From: Marthasterias glacialis
Taxonomy: Eukaryota; Echinodermata; Asteroidea; Forcipulatida; Asteriidae
Assembly: GCA_911728455.2 (NCBI GenBank)
Contig: OU452234.1
Span: 14,023,338-14,087,337, forward strand
Length of the DNA: 64,000 bases
Reading direction: 5' to 3'
The position numbers were made by a program, and so were the translations under genes. This document shows positions 46,577 to 58,900 of this stretch, one piece after another (positions within the stretch are counted from its first letter, which is position 1; every line of letters begins with the position of its first letter). Under the pieces are notes generated by a model that was not told the DNA's origin, ran no database searches, and saw only the letters and a program-made list of their open reading frames with translations.

Positions 46577-47280
46577 GTAACCCTATCAAGACCGGGGGGG
46601 GGGGGCATAATGTGCCCATCCCTACCAATTTTTTTCCCGTAACTTTTTAACAACGCTTACTCCGATCTCTGCAAAATTTTCTGACTTTCCCAAAATATAT
46701 CATAAAAGCAAAAAATAACTGATATAATATATTCTATCATTTTTGTAACAAAAGAATACTTTCAACATGCTAATTTCTTACTTTTCAGACCCAAAAAATA
46801 TTTGGATTTGTCAACCAAGCCTTTTTATTTCTCCCTGGGCCCTTGGCGGCGGCCATTTTGATTTTTAAGTGAGAAAGCGCAATAAAAACCTTTTTTCCCC
46901 AAAATGGGATAAATTAATGGATTATAACGCACCCAAAGGAGACCCCAGTAACCAAATTAGGTTCAAATTATATTGATCTTGTAAAAATGTACAAGTTTGC
47001 TAAGTTTCAAAACACTCAGAGTAAAAATACAGAAGTGTGGGGGAAAACACGATTTTTGACAAAAAATTTGCAAAAACAGTCCAAAACGCCCTCTAGTGAC
47101 GATTTTGTGAATTTTTTGACGTCATCATGTGGAACTCGGTGAAATGAACATTTGTGGCAAGAATCATCAAAATCGGTCGAACACTTTGTAAATACGGAGG
47201 GGGGGGGGGCACTTTGTGCCTCCAGGTCTCCGTACATCAAAAAAAAAAAAAAAAAAAAAAGACCGTACCGATAGGGTTAA
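46577..47280. mobile_element. TTAA-type AGGACCGGG element upstream of copy D
   Basis: Positional counterpart of 34166-34855. It ends CGTACCGATAGGGTTAA after a long A-run (47239-47260). Confidence 0.65.
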
Positions 47281-48964
47281 AGAACACTTGTCATAGATCA
47301 AGCAGATTACTCGTGAGATCTCACATAGAGCAGTGAATGCATTTTGCATAAAATTATATTTGCACACATTTAATTTTATTCAAGCATTGTTAAAAACACT
47401 GGCATAGTTGTATATATATAGCGATACTTACAACGCAACAATTATTATTACATCATTTTAGTTTATAACTGAGCGTCCAGAGTCAGTATCACGTGACCAT
47501 GTTTCTTTAATCTTGAAGTTGGAATTGATCCAGGTAACTCTAGAAACACAAGAAACTAATGAAAATTGATAAAATTGTATTCTGCTATCAGATGAATCCA
47601 TACGTGAATTTCGTGTGACACGGCCGTATTTTGAGTGTTAAACCTTCCATTTTAATCATACAAAAACAATTCAATTAAAAAGTTATTTATTTTCTTCTTG
47701 AGGATTGCCCGACACGTTTTGCGGGTAAGTTGCCCCGTGTGACATGACCCTGTTTTGAGTCTTGCACCTTCGATTTTAATCAAACAAAAACAATCACAGA
47801 ATTATATGCTTTGTTATTTTATATTTCCAGTGCATAATTCTATACAAGATTTTGCTTATTCTACTTCTTCTCTATGTTTAAGAAAAACAAAATCTTACAT
47901 AGCTCTTCACTCATGTCCACCTGCAATATAGGCACAATTTAACAAATTAAATGTTTATTTATTTATTTATTATTTGACCCCCCCCCCCAGTTCTTGTTGA
48001 TTACCTGACCTTTGTATTTGTTTTGCTATTTTTGAAACTTTATAGTAATCTGTATTGTTTGTTTAAATTTATCTACTTATTGCCCCCTTGACATTATTTT
48101 TTTCTTCTGAATTGTTATTACTTTTGTTGTTTTAATTAATTGTAAATAGTTCAATGAAATTTAATCTGCCATGTTTATCAACAGTGGTTTAGTTCACTTC
48201 TCTTTTTTCTGTCATCAATAACTTTTTGTATTTTTACTGTATGTTCTTTTTCTCATTTTGTATTTTTATTAGTATTAAAAAATAATTGAAAAATGATTGA
48301 AAAAACGACAGATTAAACAAAGGAATGCTTTAAAATTTGCCATCGTATCGGTAAATTCGCACATCGAGCGATGGTTAGTCCAGTAAAAACGTGGGGGGAA
48401 AAACGATGATGATTATGCAAAACTAGTAACTAAAACAAATAAATACAAGGAATGCAAGCTGGATTAAATCAAATATTAGCGCGATCGATTCAATCTTACA
48501 GATGGTTAATAACTCTGGTAGCGATATTTACTTATTCAAAGCTATTATTAAATATTTTTTATTTGTTTAACCTCCAACCTTGAAGTTTGAATGAGGTCAG
48601 AGGTCGATTACAGGATGCACTTTAAAACCAGGGAAATACATTATACTGTTACCAGGGCAGAACTTCAATAAGGATGTTAAGCTCAACAAAACTTGCTAAG
48701 GAGAAACAGGCTACCAGCCAAAACACAGACATAGCGTCTGTGACTGGTTCGCCGTCAGTTTTTGATTAGCAGAAAAACAAACGAGCTATGCTGCACTTTC
48801 TGCTTACAAGGTTTCAACTTCAAATGAATTGACAATTTGCCCTACAACATTGACGACAAATAGTGCGACCCCAAACACTTACTAAAGCAACAATTATGTT
48901 TCGCAAGAGTGGTCGCTTTATATCCCTACCCAAATACCATTGTCGTGCATCTACAAAAGCTTAC
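47281..48964. other. upstream region of copy D, no gene seen
   Basis: Contains the intact pre-insertion site for the LINE of the C unit (GAGATCTCACATAG at about 47316). Otherwise the same non-coding sequence as 38058-39732. Confidence 0.55.
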
Positions 48965-49156
48965 GACGGAAGCTTATTTAGGACATAGTAGAAAAAAATC
49001 GCGGATTACTCATTCGCCTGGGCGGTTTACTAACTCACCCGGGCGATTTACCATTTCGCCCAGGCGATTTACTATTTCGCGAAATAATAAATCGCCCGGG
49101 CGAATTAGTAAATCGCGATTTTGTTTTCTCTACAATGTCCTAAATATGCTTCCGTA
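48965..49156. repeat. foldback element with GCCCGGGC core (D/E spacer)
   Basis: The best-preserved short version: left end ACGGAAGCTTATTTAGGACAT, right end ATGTCCTAAATATGCTTCCGT. Inside are inverted units around TTCGCCCAGGCGATTTA and ATCGCCCGGGCGAATTA. Confidence 0.8.
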
Positions 49157-49373
49157 CTTCGTGGTATTTTCTACCTATCAAACATCAACATTCGTATCGG
49201 ATTAATAACACATTTTCCCGACGTTTTTATATACGATTGTGAATCTAGTATTGTTTATGCAAATTTTGTTGGTGTTGTCTGTTGATTTTTAGTGGATAAA
49301 AAAGCTGCTCTCTATTCTCAGCGCCCATTAAAAATGTTCCTAACTTAAGGAACGTCTGAAAAGTCGGTCTAGG

Positions 49374-49627
49374 CCATAGAGTTATATCTAAGAACTAGAG
49401 GGCGTACAAACCATGCGACACGGCCCGACAAGGAGCATGTTTGTCCATTGAGAAAATGGCGCGGACCATTCTTTACACTGGTTACTCATCCGTTCACACA
49501 GCAGCCATTTTCTAAGTGGACATTCGTATGCAATTTGCCCATAGGGATTTTCGCCCATGGTGAGACAGTGGAGTTCCGTGCGTGGCATCGCGAGTGCTCC
49601 CTCTAGTTCTTATATATAACTCTATGG
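49374..49627. mobile_element. 254-bp MITE with about 29-bp inverted ends (CCATAGAGTT)
   Basis: Starts CCATAGAGTTATATCTAAGA and ends with the matching TCTTATATATAACTCTATGG, with one mismatch over about 29 bp. It is absent from the equivalent spacer beside copies C and D. The flanks TCTAGG and TCTTGG may be a decayed target duplication. Confidence 0.8.
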
Positions 49628-49975
49628 TCTTGGCGCAAAAAAATAAAATAAATAAATACAAATTCCCGTAGGCAAACACCCGTGGACCGCCATGTTCCAC
49701 TGGACCACGACATTGTGCCGATGTACGGTAACATGTTATACAACAGAGATCATGTGCATTTTGAAGGTTCCGACCAAATGTTCCGGCGATCCAACAGACC
49801 GGTTCATGACCGCCGGCTGGAATACTTAACCGATCCATTTAAAACGTTCCTACCGTTCTGACATCGGAGACCCTTCCCTAGAAAGATGATCTGATTTTAA
49901 TTATTTAACTACAACCACAACCACATTCGATTATGTTCTTTTTTTTGGTGGGGTAATTAAACACCGCGCAAGAAT

Positions 49976-52900
49976 CTAACTTGATTTCCAAGAACATGGG
50001 ACTCCAAGAAGAGTCCAAACACACTGTACACCAGATTCACAAGCAAATTTGACATAATTTAATTCAGTCAAGTCCAGGTTGGATGAGCTCATCCGGCTGT
50101 TTCCGTCTAGTGTCAGTTCTCCATTGCCAATGGTCAGGGTGTGTCGAGATGTACCGAAGGTCGCAGTAACATGTGATACGACTTGTCCACCTGATGGGTG
50201 TAGTACTTCTATTCCGTTCTCTGTGATGACTGCAAAACCAATGATACATACTTTATGAGTCTTAGATAGCACCGCAGTATTGAAAGGAGACATGTTTGAC
50301 ATTAAACAAACTATTTGATTAAAACTGAATCCAGAAATGTTCTACATTTTGCTATAACACATCAAAGTCATCTTTTCAAAAAAATCTAAAAAATAATTAA
50401 AAACATTTAAAACAAAACAAACCAAAACAAAATGGTTTTTAAGCGCTCTTTTGTGAGTAGGTGAACTGAAAATATTAATCCGGTGTCTAAGCTTGGCAAC
50501 TTGAAAAAAAAAAACCATAACACTCTTTATTTTATTGACTGTCATAATAGATGTGTCAGATGTGATTAAGCGCTACATATTATTAAGAATGGACCCGATA
50601 ACAAAAGATGTCCACTCTGTGTGGGAACTTGAAACACTGTGTGGGCTTACACAAGTCCACACAGTGTTTTCAGGAATTAGATATTCCCGTTTTGCTCAAA
50701 AAGGAATCATTTTCTGTACATTATTGAATAGCTCAAAAGAAAGTATTATATTAATTTGATCGGGTCTCTTTTAGACGTGTGAGTGTGTGTATTTATTTAT
50801 TTATTTATTTATTGATTTATTTTGTACTGGCATGCGGGCGCGGAATCTGCAGGCGGGGCCGGGGGCGGGAGGGGGGATTGGAGTTTCGACCTCTTCCCCG
50901 GCACTGACACCGAAATATAAAGAAGACTACCATACAGGGGTTATTATCGGACATCCGAGGGCCTGCCCCCCCCCCCCCCCCCCGCCCGCCCTGCAAGTAT
51001 CCTGGATCCACCCCGACTGTCTATTGTCTTTATTGTTTTAGTAAATTTGCCGTAACACACAGGCACACATATACTCTTTTTCTACATACAAATGCATTGT
51101 AGACAAAAGACAGTCGGGGTAGATCCAGGATATTTGCCAGGGGTTGGGTGGTGGCAGTCCCTTCGGAATTGTTATGTCCGATATTAACCCCTGCAGAATA
51201 GTCTTCTTTATATGTTGGTGTCAGTGCAGGTGAACAGGTCGAAACTCCACCGTCCCCGCCCCCCTCCCCCGCCTGATCCGCGCCTGCCTTCCAGTTAAAA
51301 AAAAAAACTGGGGATCAAAACAGCGACGGAAAAATTTCAGATGCGACGCTTATTAGTATTTGTTTAAGTAGTAGCACATACGGAACACCGTAAAATACCT
51401 TATTTGACTATCGGTAACTTTACATTGTAAACAATTTACCAATAAAACCACACATGAACACAAAATTGGATTACAGATGCAAAGTTTGAAATCTATTTAG
51501 CCACAAACAAAAGGGTTTTGTGCTTAATTTCTGAGAAAACTGTGTCAAGGTCAGTCTATTGTTCTTCAAAGAGAACAATGGATAGTTGTTTAATAAAGTG
51601 AGTTTTTGTAACCGTCATTTTCCACATTTTCGTCATTCAAAGCGCCACAGTAAGATTTTTCTGTGGTATTGCAAGTATTTTTAATTTTTTTTTTATACTT
51701 TCCTTATTCAGCGGTTCTAGATTTAACGTCGACCACCGAGAGTGTTCCACTTCATAACCAGTTTATATTTTTATTATAACTTACTTATCTCAAGCACGAC
51801 TTCTTTGTTTCCTTTGTTGGTACGAGCAAGGTAAATGACTCCTTTGACACTCTGTGAAAGACTAAAGTCTAGTACCCAGACAGACTGATCGTTGAGAGAA
51901 GTGACTAGATAAGGTGTAGGCTGATTTGGGGGCACGTCAAGCGCTACTTGGTCACACACTGGTGCAGATGTTGACGTCACGTCAAGTGTTGACATAACTT
52001 CTAAAGTTTAAGAACAAAAACAGAAACGTTTTTTTTTTTTTTTTTTTTTTAACACTTCTTATAGAAAAGCCGTTAATTTTGACACAGTGCTTCAAAGGAG
52101 TCCCATCTTGTATTGAATTTAGAAATAGAAGCATTCATTGTAAAAATACATTTCTCCATAACATAATAATGTTTAACATCTAACTTTAACAATGCAAAAG
52201 ATGGCTTGCTACCCTTCATCTTTATCTTATAAATATGAAAACGACACAATAGAAGGACCAGGTTTAGAGCACTCCACGCTTTTTTTACGGATACCGAAAA
52301 GAATAGTCATATCGTCTAGACGAGTGTTCACATTAAGAGTCTCTTCACTCTAAGAAAAAAATACCCAATGTTGCTTAAACCGAGCCGGTTGGTTTTGTCA
52401 GACCTTTCAGTGACGAAACCTTCATGTTGAAAAGTCAATGCAGCTTTCCTTGATGAGACATTTCCCTCTTCACCAGACAGTTGTTCCTCAAGCAGAATGC
52501 TAACATGAAGCCTAATTCTCTCTTGCAACTATGTTCATACGAACGCACGGCATCAGACTTACGTCCAGCCCCGTCCATATTGTACTATGATTTGCCTGCG
52601 AATTGCTAATAAATGTACGAGTGTATGCCACACATTGCATTATGGGAAAAATGTTTCCACGTGGGCCAATTTACCTCATTATTTGTTACTTCTTACCACT
52701 TGTTGTACAAATGTTACACTGCTTCATGGTAAAACAACTGTTGTTTGACCCATTTCTTGGGTAAAACAATCTTGATTCGAACCTCTTTGTTGTGCTAACT
52801 GATTTCTTACCCACTTTTGAGTACCGTATGACCTTTTCATTGTGTAATATATGTTTTACATATGTTTTACACAAGTGAGGAGTAATACAAAAATTGTGGT

Positions 52901-55900
52901 TTTGCCCAATATTGAGCAAATGTTACACAATATTTTTACCCAGCTGTTTTACACAGCAACTATTTACACTTCTTTTTTAGAGTGTTTAAACCAATCCTTA
53001 ACTTGAGTCCAAAACCTAGACGATATTTCACACTTGCAAAATAGATGAACAAGCGTTTCACTCTCTGATTTACAAAAAGTACACAGAGCATTATCTTTCT
53101 TACCAATTTTACTTAAAAAGGAGTTAACGCCAAGAATTCTGTGGACTAATCTATATTGGAACTATCGTAGTCTAGTGTCATTTGTAATGCTGAAAGGAAT
53201 ATTACACAAAATCATCCAATTTAAATTTGTAAGATTTACATTCAGTTTCGATTCCCACTTGACAATAAATTTATAAGTAACTTTTTTAACAGAAACTAGA
53301 CAGTTATAAATACGGCCTGAACCTTTTTTTTCCTGCAGGAGTAGCCTGAAATTGAATGGAATAAAGGGGTAGCAAAGACTTGCCTTATCTGTATCTGTCA
53401 ACGCAAAACCAAAAGAATTCCTTATGGCCTTAATAAACCCTCCGTATTCAAGAAAATTAGTCTTCACATTAAAGTTTGCCATGAAATTACCTAAAGTGAG
53501 AAAATCTCCCTTTTCATCTAGGAGGTCGCACACATAATAAATACCCTTGTTGCTCCAGCGTTTATAATGAACACAATTATGATTAATTCTGACTCGATGG
53601 TTGTATACCACAGAACATTAGTAAGGGAGTCAGTCTGATCAACTGGCTGATGACATTGTACAAAAGAGCTCCAAGCAGGAAGAACATCTATCCAGAAACA
53701 ATTGGGATGAACAGACCTCTGGAGTATTTGAGTGATATGAACGTGGCCCCCTTCAAGAAAAAGCAGGCTCTGAATATTGGATAATTTAAAAAATAGAAAA
53801 CTCCAACCACAAGACTCTGTTTTTAAAAGCCTGCGTATCCATGTACACTTCAGAGCACTGATATAAGAGCGAAGGTCCACCATTTTAACCCCCCCCCCCT
53901 CCTTGACTGTAATTCAGAATCATTTGATTCCTCGTAACTCTGTCGGCCCCTTTCCAAATAAAATTGTACAACAGAGAATCAAGATTCCTAATAAACAATT
54001 TTGAAGGATCGGGGAGTATTACAATTAGAAAAGTTAACTTTGACAAAATAAGAGATTTAACTACAGTAATTCTACCCAACACTGTAAGGTTACGTTTAGA
54101 CCATTGCCCAATTACTGTGTTGATAGAACCCAAAACCCTGTTGTAATTATTGTCAGTCATACTTTCCAAGTTTGTAGAAAAATCAATGCCAAGAGCTCTA
54201 AAGCTACCCCGGGGATCAACCAACCTCGATATCTGAGCAAATACTTTTTTGTCGCCCTTTATTACCCCCAATCCACACTGCATTTGATTTTTCAATATTA
54301 ACTTTAAGGCCCGACATGCCAGCAAAAATCTCCAAGAGCTTAATGGCTCTATTAAAGGCAAAGTATACCTTTGGTTTTTTGAACCGTATATTTGCCTTAA
54401 TGCTATATAATTGTAGATATATACCATAAAACTAACCTGTGTAAATTTCATTTCAAAAGGTGGCAGCGTTTTTGAGATATCACAAAAAATCTGGAGCGGT
54501 TGTGTTCACGCAGAAGAAGTATCCGTCATTGGAATACACATTCTGAGAAGCGTTACGGCCATAACGCTTCTCAGATTCAAATTTTTGGGTGATAAAAAGT
54601 GATATATTTCTCCATAACTGCAGTACTTCGAAGTGAAACGTTTCTCAAAATGCATTATACTATCCAAAGCTGCTGTACTTCTTACCAAGTAAGTTTTTAT
54701 TGCCAAAAATTTTCAGAGTCATTACCAAACGTATGCAATGCCTTTAAATGAGGTTTCGGTACCATCTAAGAAAAACACAGTGTCGTCTGCATATTGAGAA
54801 AGCCTGTATTCGGAGCCTTCAATCCTAATTCCTCTCAAAATCGTATCCCTACGAACCATTTTCTCCAGAATTTCAGCGCACAAAAGAAACAAATAAGGGC
54901 TTAAACCGTCACCTTGCCGACAGCCTCGCTCAATGTGAAAGGATTCAGACAAAAACCCGTTAACCAGCACAGAGGCTTTTGCGCCATCGTACAACGCTTG
55001 AAACCATTTCTGAATGGAGGGACCAAAATTAAACAACTCCAAAATTTCAAGAATAAAATCGTGGGAGACTGAATCAAAGGCTTTCTCAATTAACAAAAAT
55101 TAATCAATTAACAAAAACATACCGGGAATTTTGTTACTTTCAGTATAGTTGAGCAAGTCATACATTAACCGAATGTTTTCTCCGATGTAGCGCCCTTAAA
55201 AAGCCCTTTGTTGCTCATTTATAATAGAACATAGACATGTTTTAATTCTTTCTGCTATACAAGAGGAAGCCAATTTATATGTATTATTCAAAAAAGAAAT
55301 GGGCCTCCAGTTGTTCAAAAATTGACGTGGTTTATCCCCTTTTGGTAGGAGGGTGATAATCCCATACTGCTGGGTAACTGAAAGTTTTCCTGTTTCATAG
55401 CCAAAATTCAAGGACCTCAGTAAAAACCAAGACAAGTCTGAAAAAAAAAGAATTTGAAAAACTCAAAGCTAAAACCGTCAGACCCAGGAGACTTCCCGTT
55501 TTTGCTTTTTTTCAGGGCATTCAAAATCTCCTGATGCGACAATGGACCTTCGATACTATCCCGCGTCAAGTTTGAAAGAACTGGGGAGTCTAGATTATCA
55601 AAAAGTGATTGCAGGCCGTCCTTTTCAATAAAACCTAGTGACGAATACAATTTTTATAGAAAAGCCTAGCTTCATTAAGAATACTACAAGAGCTCTTCAG
55701 CCCTATATTTTTCTCCGTAATAATGCGGCTAATGCTCCTATTCACATGCACAATTACGTTTTTCCATGTTAAGAAAATATCTAGATGGTTTTTCCCCGTG
55801 TTCCATCCATCTAGTTTTAGACCGTATCACGACACCATCCATTTTACTTTTACGCAAATTCACAAGGTCGGTCTGCTTCGATTTAAGCATTTCATTAGAT

Positions 55901-58900
55901 ACGCTGTCTCCCCGGGCAACCTTCCCAGTCAAAACCCTGATCTCTTACTCAAAGTTTGACTTTTCCTTACGAGAATTCTTGTTCTTCCAAGCCGCGTAGG
56001 CGTTTTTGATCTAATCTCCATTAATAATATTTCAAAAAATAATTGATCATTGATAATAAAATGAATATCCTTAGCATGAATGTCACCCAGCTTTGAATGT
56101 AGGTAGGGTGAGGCGGCATAAGTATCCACTACCTCTCTAATAACAGTTTTAACCTGGTCAACATAAATTGCGTCCCTAAGAAGCGAGTTATTGAATTTCC
56201 AATAGCCGACACCTCTCTCTTACTTGGTTGAAATCAAATTGCAAATCAAATTGCAAATCAATCGTTGAATGGTCTGTGCGATAGCCCGGTTTAATGTCAC
56301 ATGAAACGATTTTAGTGTTCATCTCTACAGAAATTAAAAAGAAGTCGAGTCTGGACTGCTTTCCTGTAGAGTGTTGCCTCCAAGTGTACATTTTGCAATC
56401 TGGATTTTGTATGCGCCATGGATCTACGAGATCTAAATGATTGCAAAGATCCAACACTCTCTGTCTTGCCAATGGGTTATTTTATATTAACATAATTATA
56501 GTAGTCAATTTGATCGTTCAAAACCAGGTTCCAATCTCCACACATAAATGTGTGGGGATTATTATAGTCTGTAATAATACCATTTTACAGTCTCGTAAAA
56601 ATTAGGATCGTCATTATTTGGACCATATAAATTAAGTAAAGTAATAGTAGAACCATAAATATTTAAACTAAGCGCCAGAAAATTGCCATTTGGATCAGCT
56701 TTGCATGCCAAAACTTTAAACTCAAAAGTATTATTAAAAAGAATCGCCACTCCTCTCGAGTTACTTTTAAAAGAACTAAAATAGCAATCAAAACCCCATT
56801 CAGCTTTAATCCTATCCCCCATCGCGTCTGTACAGTGAACGTCTTGCAAGCAGTAAATAGAGTAACGTTTAGCCCTTAAAAAATGCAAGACATCTCTCCT
56901 TTTTGAGTGGTCTGCTAATCCACGACAATTCATGGAGGCTATTGACACATTCTGGGCCGGGTGGATCTAGAACCTTGCGAGTAGGCATTACAGTTTATAT
57001 TGATATGCGAAAAAGACAGAAAGAGTTTGAATATCTTAACGAACGCAAGGTGATTACATAAGGAGACAACTCTGCATTTTAGCAATGTAAAAAGGTCAGG
57101 CCCCAAAACGAAAAAAAAGAAGAAAAGAATTGGGACTTTTGGCCATGAAATTTTGCACGTCCTTGTGAGTAAAAAATCTAAGCAAAATACGAAATGTACG
57201 TGATGTTTCAATCCTCCGGATTTTTGTTTTAGCCGTAATAAACATAACCCCCCCCCCCAAGAAAAAGACAAGCTACCCATGCTAGGGATGAACAAGTAGC
57301 AATACAAGCCCACCCACCAAAAAAGAACTACGAACAAATCCCCAAAACCACCCAAGTTAAAGATACTCGTACTTGCAAAAAAAAAAAACACCACTCAGAG
57401 TGCGCTCGGACAGAGCCCTACTCGCAAACAGAAGCAATCATTTCTAACAAACACAAAAAACCATCCAAATATCTTTTGCCCTGAAAACGTAGCAACATTA
57501 TTTTTACTTTTTTTCCCCTTAAACTATAGAACACTATAAGCGGGCAGAGGCAAATACAGAAATTTAACAAAAATTACAAGAAGGATTTTAGTTATAGAGC
57601 ACTTATAATACAAATGTCAAACAGTGAAGAAAAATCACATTATTTACCCAGTAGGGTAAAGCCGCAGTTAATTACCGTTGACACACGACGGGGATTCCGT
57701 CTCCTCTTCGCCATTTCCCAGCGAAAAACCTGAGTTTGGTCCCTTGTTCGTACAGGTATTTCACCTCCGTGTTCCACTTGAGCTTTTCCTTTCTGTCCGT
57801 TGCCGTAAGGTCATCCAGAACGAACATGGGTGAGTCTTCAAGAGCGGTACGGTGGGATTTCATCACCTTGACCTTGCTCTGGTATAGGAAGACATCTTAA
57901 CGAGGACATGGGCTGGTTTTCCGTTCTTTCCTTTACCATCTCGGTGGGTGCGATCTATCACGGGTTCGGTATCGAAACCAAACTTCTCCACCAGGATGTT
58001 TTTGACCAAGTCCATGCAGTTCTCAACTTTCGATTCCTTAATGCCGAGTAATCTATTACGCCTAGAGAAACGCTCTTGTTTGTTGATTTCGGCTTGCTGT
58101 TGTGCTATATGGGTCTTGACTGCGGACATCTCGGCTTTTAGCCCGTCGACTGTTTTCTCTAATCGTTCTTGTGTTTTTTCGAGGCCCGATATTCGTTCAC
58201 TGTTGAATTCTATCGAGGCCCCAAGTTGCTCCTCTAGCAGCCGTTGCCCCTTCACCAACTTCTCAAGCGTAGTTCTCACAAACGCTTCAAAATCTTCACT
58301 CAGGCCGCCTGGTCTGCCACCACGTTGAGGATCAGAGTCCGGGGTCTCATCGGTCGAGATCTCGGGGCGAAGGGCCACTCCAGCCGGGTTACCTCCTCCT
58401 CGTCGCTTGGGGCCCATTTCGTACTTTGAATGAGTGCACGGTTTATATGGCTGCTCACTGAAGCGAGCCGGAAAGCACGTCCTACTCCCACGGTGCCATT
58501 GATGCAACATCGAAGAATATTGTATAGTTTATAAATAATTATTCTAACGCTTTGATTATATTAATGGTTTACAAATCATGAACATGTTTTAGGACGATTT
58601 TATATCATGGTTTATAAAACATTAAAAGGGAATCAGTAAAACTCAAAACATTTTTATCAACCATAAAAAATCGTGTGTTCACAAAATCATGGTTTGCAAA
58701 CCATAGAATAAGAATCATCATAAAACATATTTTATAAATCATGGTTTATAAACCATTGAAATTAAATCCACAAAAACATGGTTTGTAAACCAAGAAAGGA
58801 TGGATCATCATAACAATATGGCTGATAAATTATCGTTTATAACACCATGTTAATTGAATTCACCAAAAACATGGTTTATAAACCAAGAAAGGATGGATCA

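Larger units (their letters stand above)
52073..56950 (-). pseudogene. L1/Tx1-like ORF2 (endonuclease, RT, C-terminal zinc finger), broken
   Basis: In order along the minus strand: AP-endonuclease start SIASMNCRGLADHSKRRDV (56948 down), then after frameshifts GDWNLVLNDQIDYYNY (about 56540-56490), ARQRVLDLCNHLDLVDPWR and SRLDFFLIS...PGYRTDHS. RT follows with KSPGSDGFSFEFFK, WRPISFLNNTYKL, EKAFDSVSHDFI, GCRQGDGLSPYLF and QYADDTVFFLDG (about 54770). Beyond the inserted MITE it continues with AIKLLEIFAGMSGLKVNIEKS (54350 down), then about 54290-53160, and a CCHC-type end CTFCKSESETLVHLFCKC near 53090. It finishes at a tail of the KPSFALLKLDV type with stop at 52073. Several frameshifts, stops and two insertions break it. 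The GDWN and PGYRTDHS forms are those of the L1/Tx1 group. Confidence 0.8.
52029..58505 (-). mobile_element. degenerate L1/Tx1-like LINE in intron 3 of copy E
   Basis: Minus-strand element with a poly(A) tail (T-run 52029-52050), ORF1 near its 5' end and a long ORF2 region. The flanking intron matches copy D up to AACAGAAAC on one side and resumes at AACATCGAAG on the other. About 335 bp of intron present in C and D is missing, so the insertion replaced target DNA. Frameshifts and stops show it is inactive. Two DNA elements (52346-52984 and 54352-54747) are inserted in it. Confidence 0.85.

Noticed and set aside
18303-51999. Calling the array proteins farnesoic acid O-methyltransferases
   Set aside because: Only the fold-level pattern of that domain family is suggested. 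There is no methyltransferase motif, and the domain is common in non-enzymatic secreted proteins.
56939-57394. 151-codon ORF on the minus strand between L1 ORF1 and ORF2
   Set aside because: Composition is extreme (F, L, C), starts in homopolymer runs and has no motif; probably L1 inter-ORF sequence.
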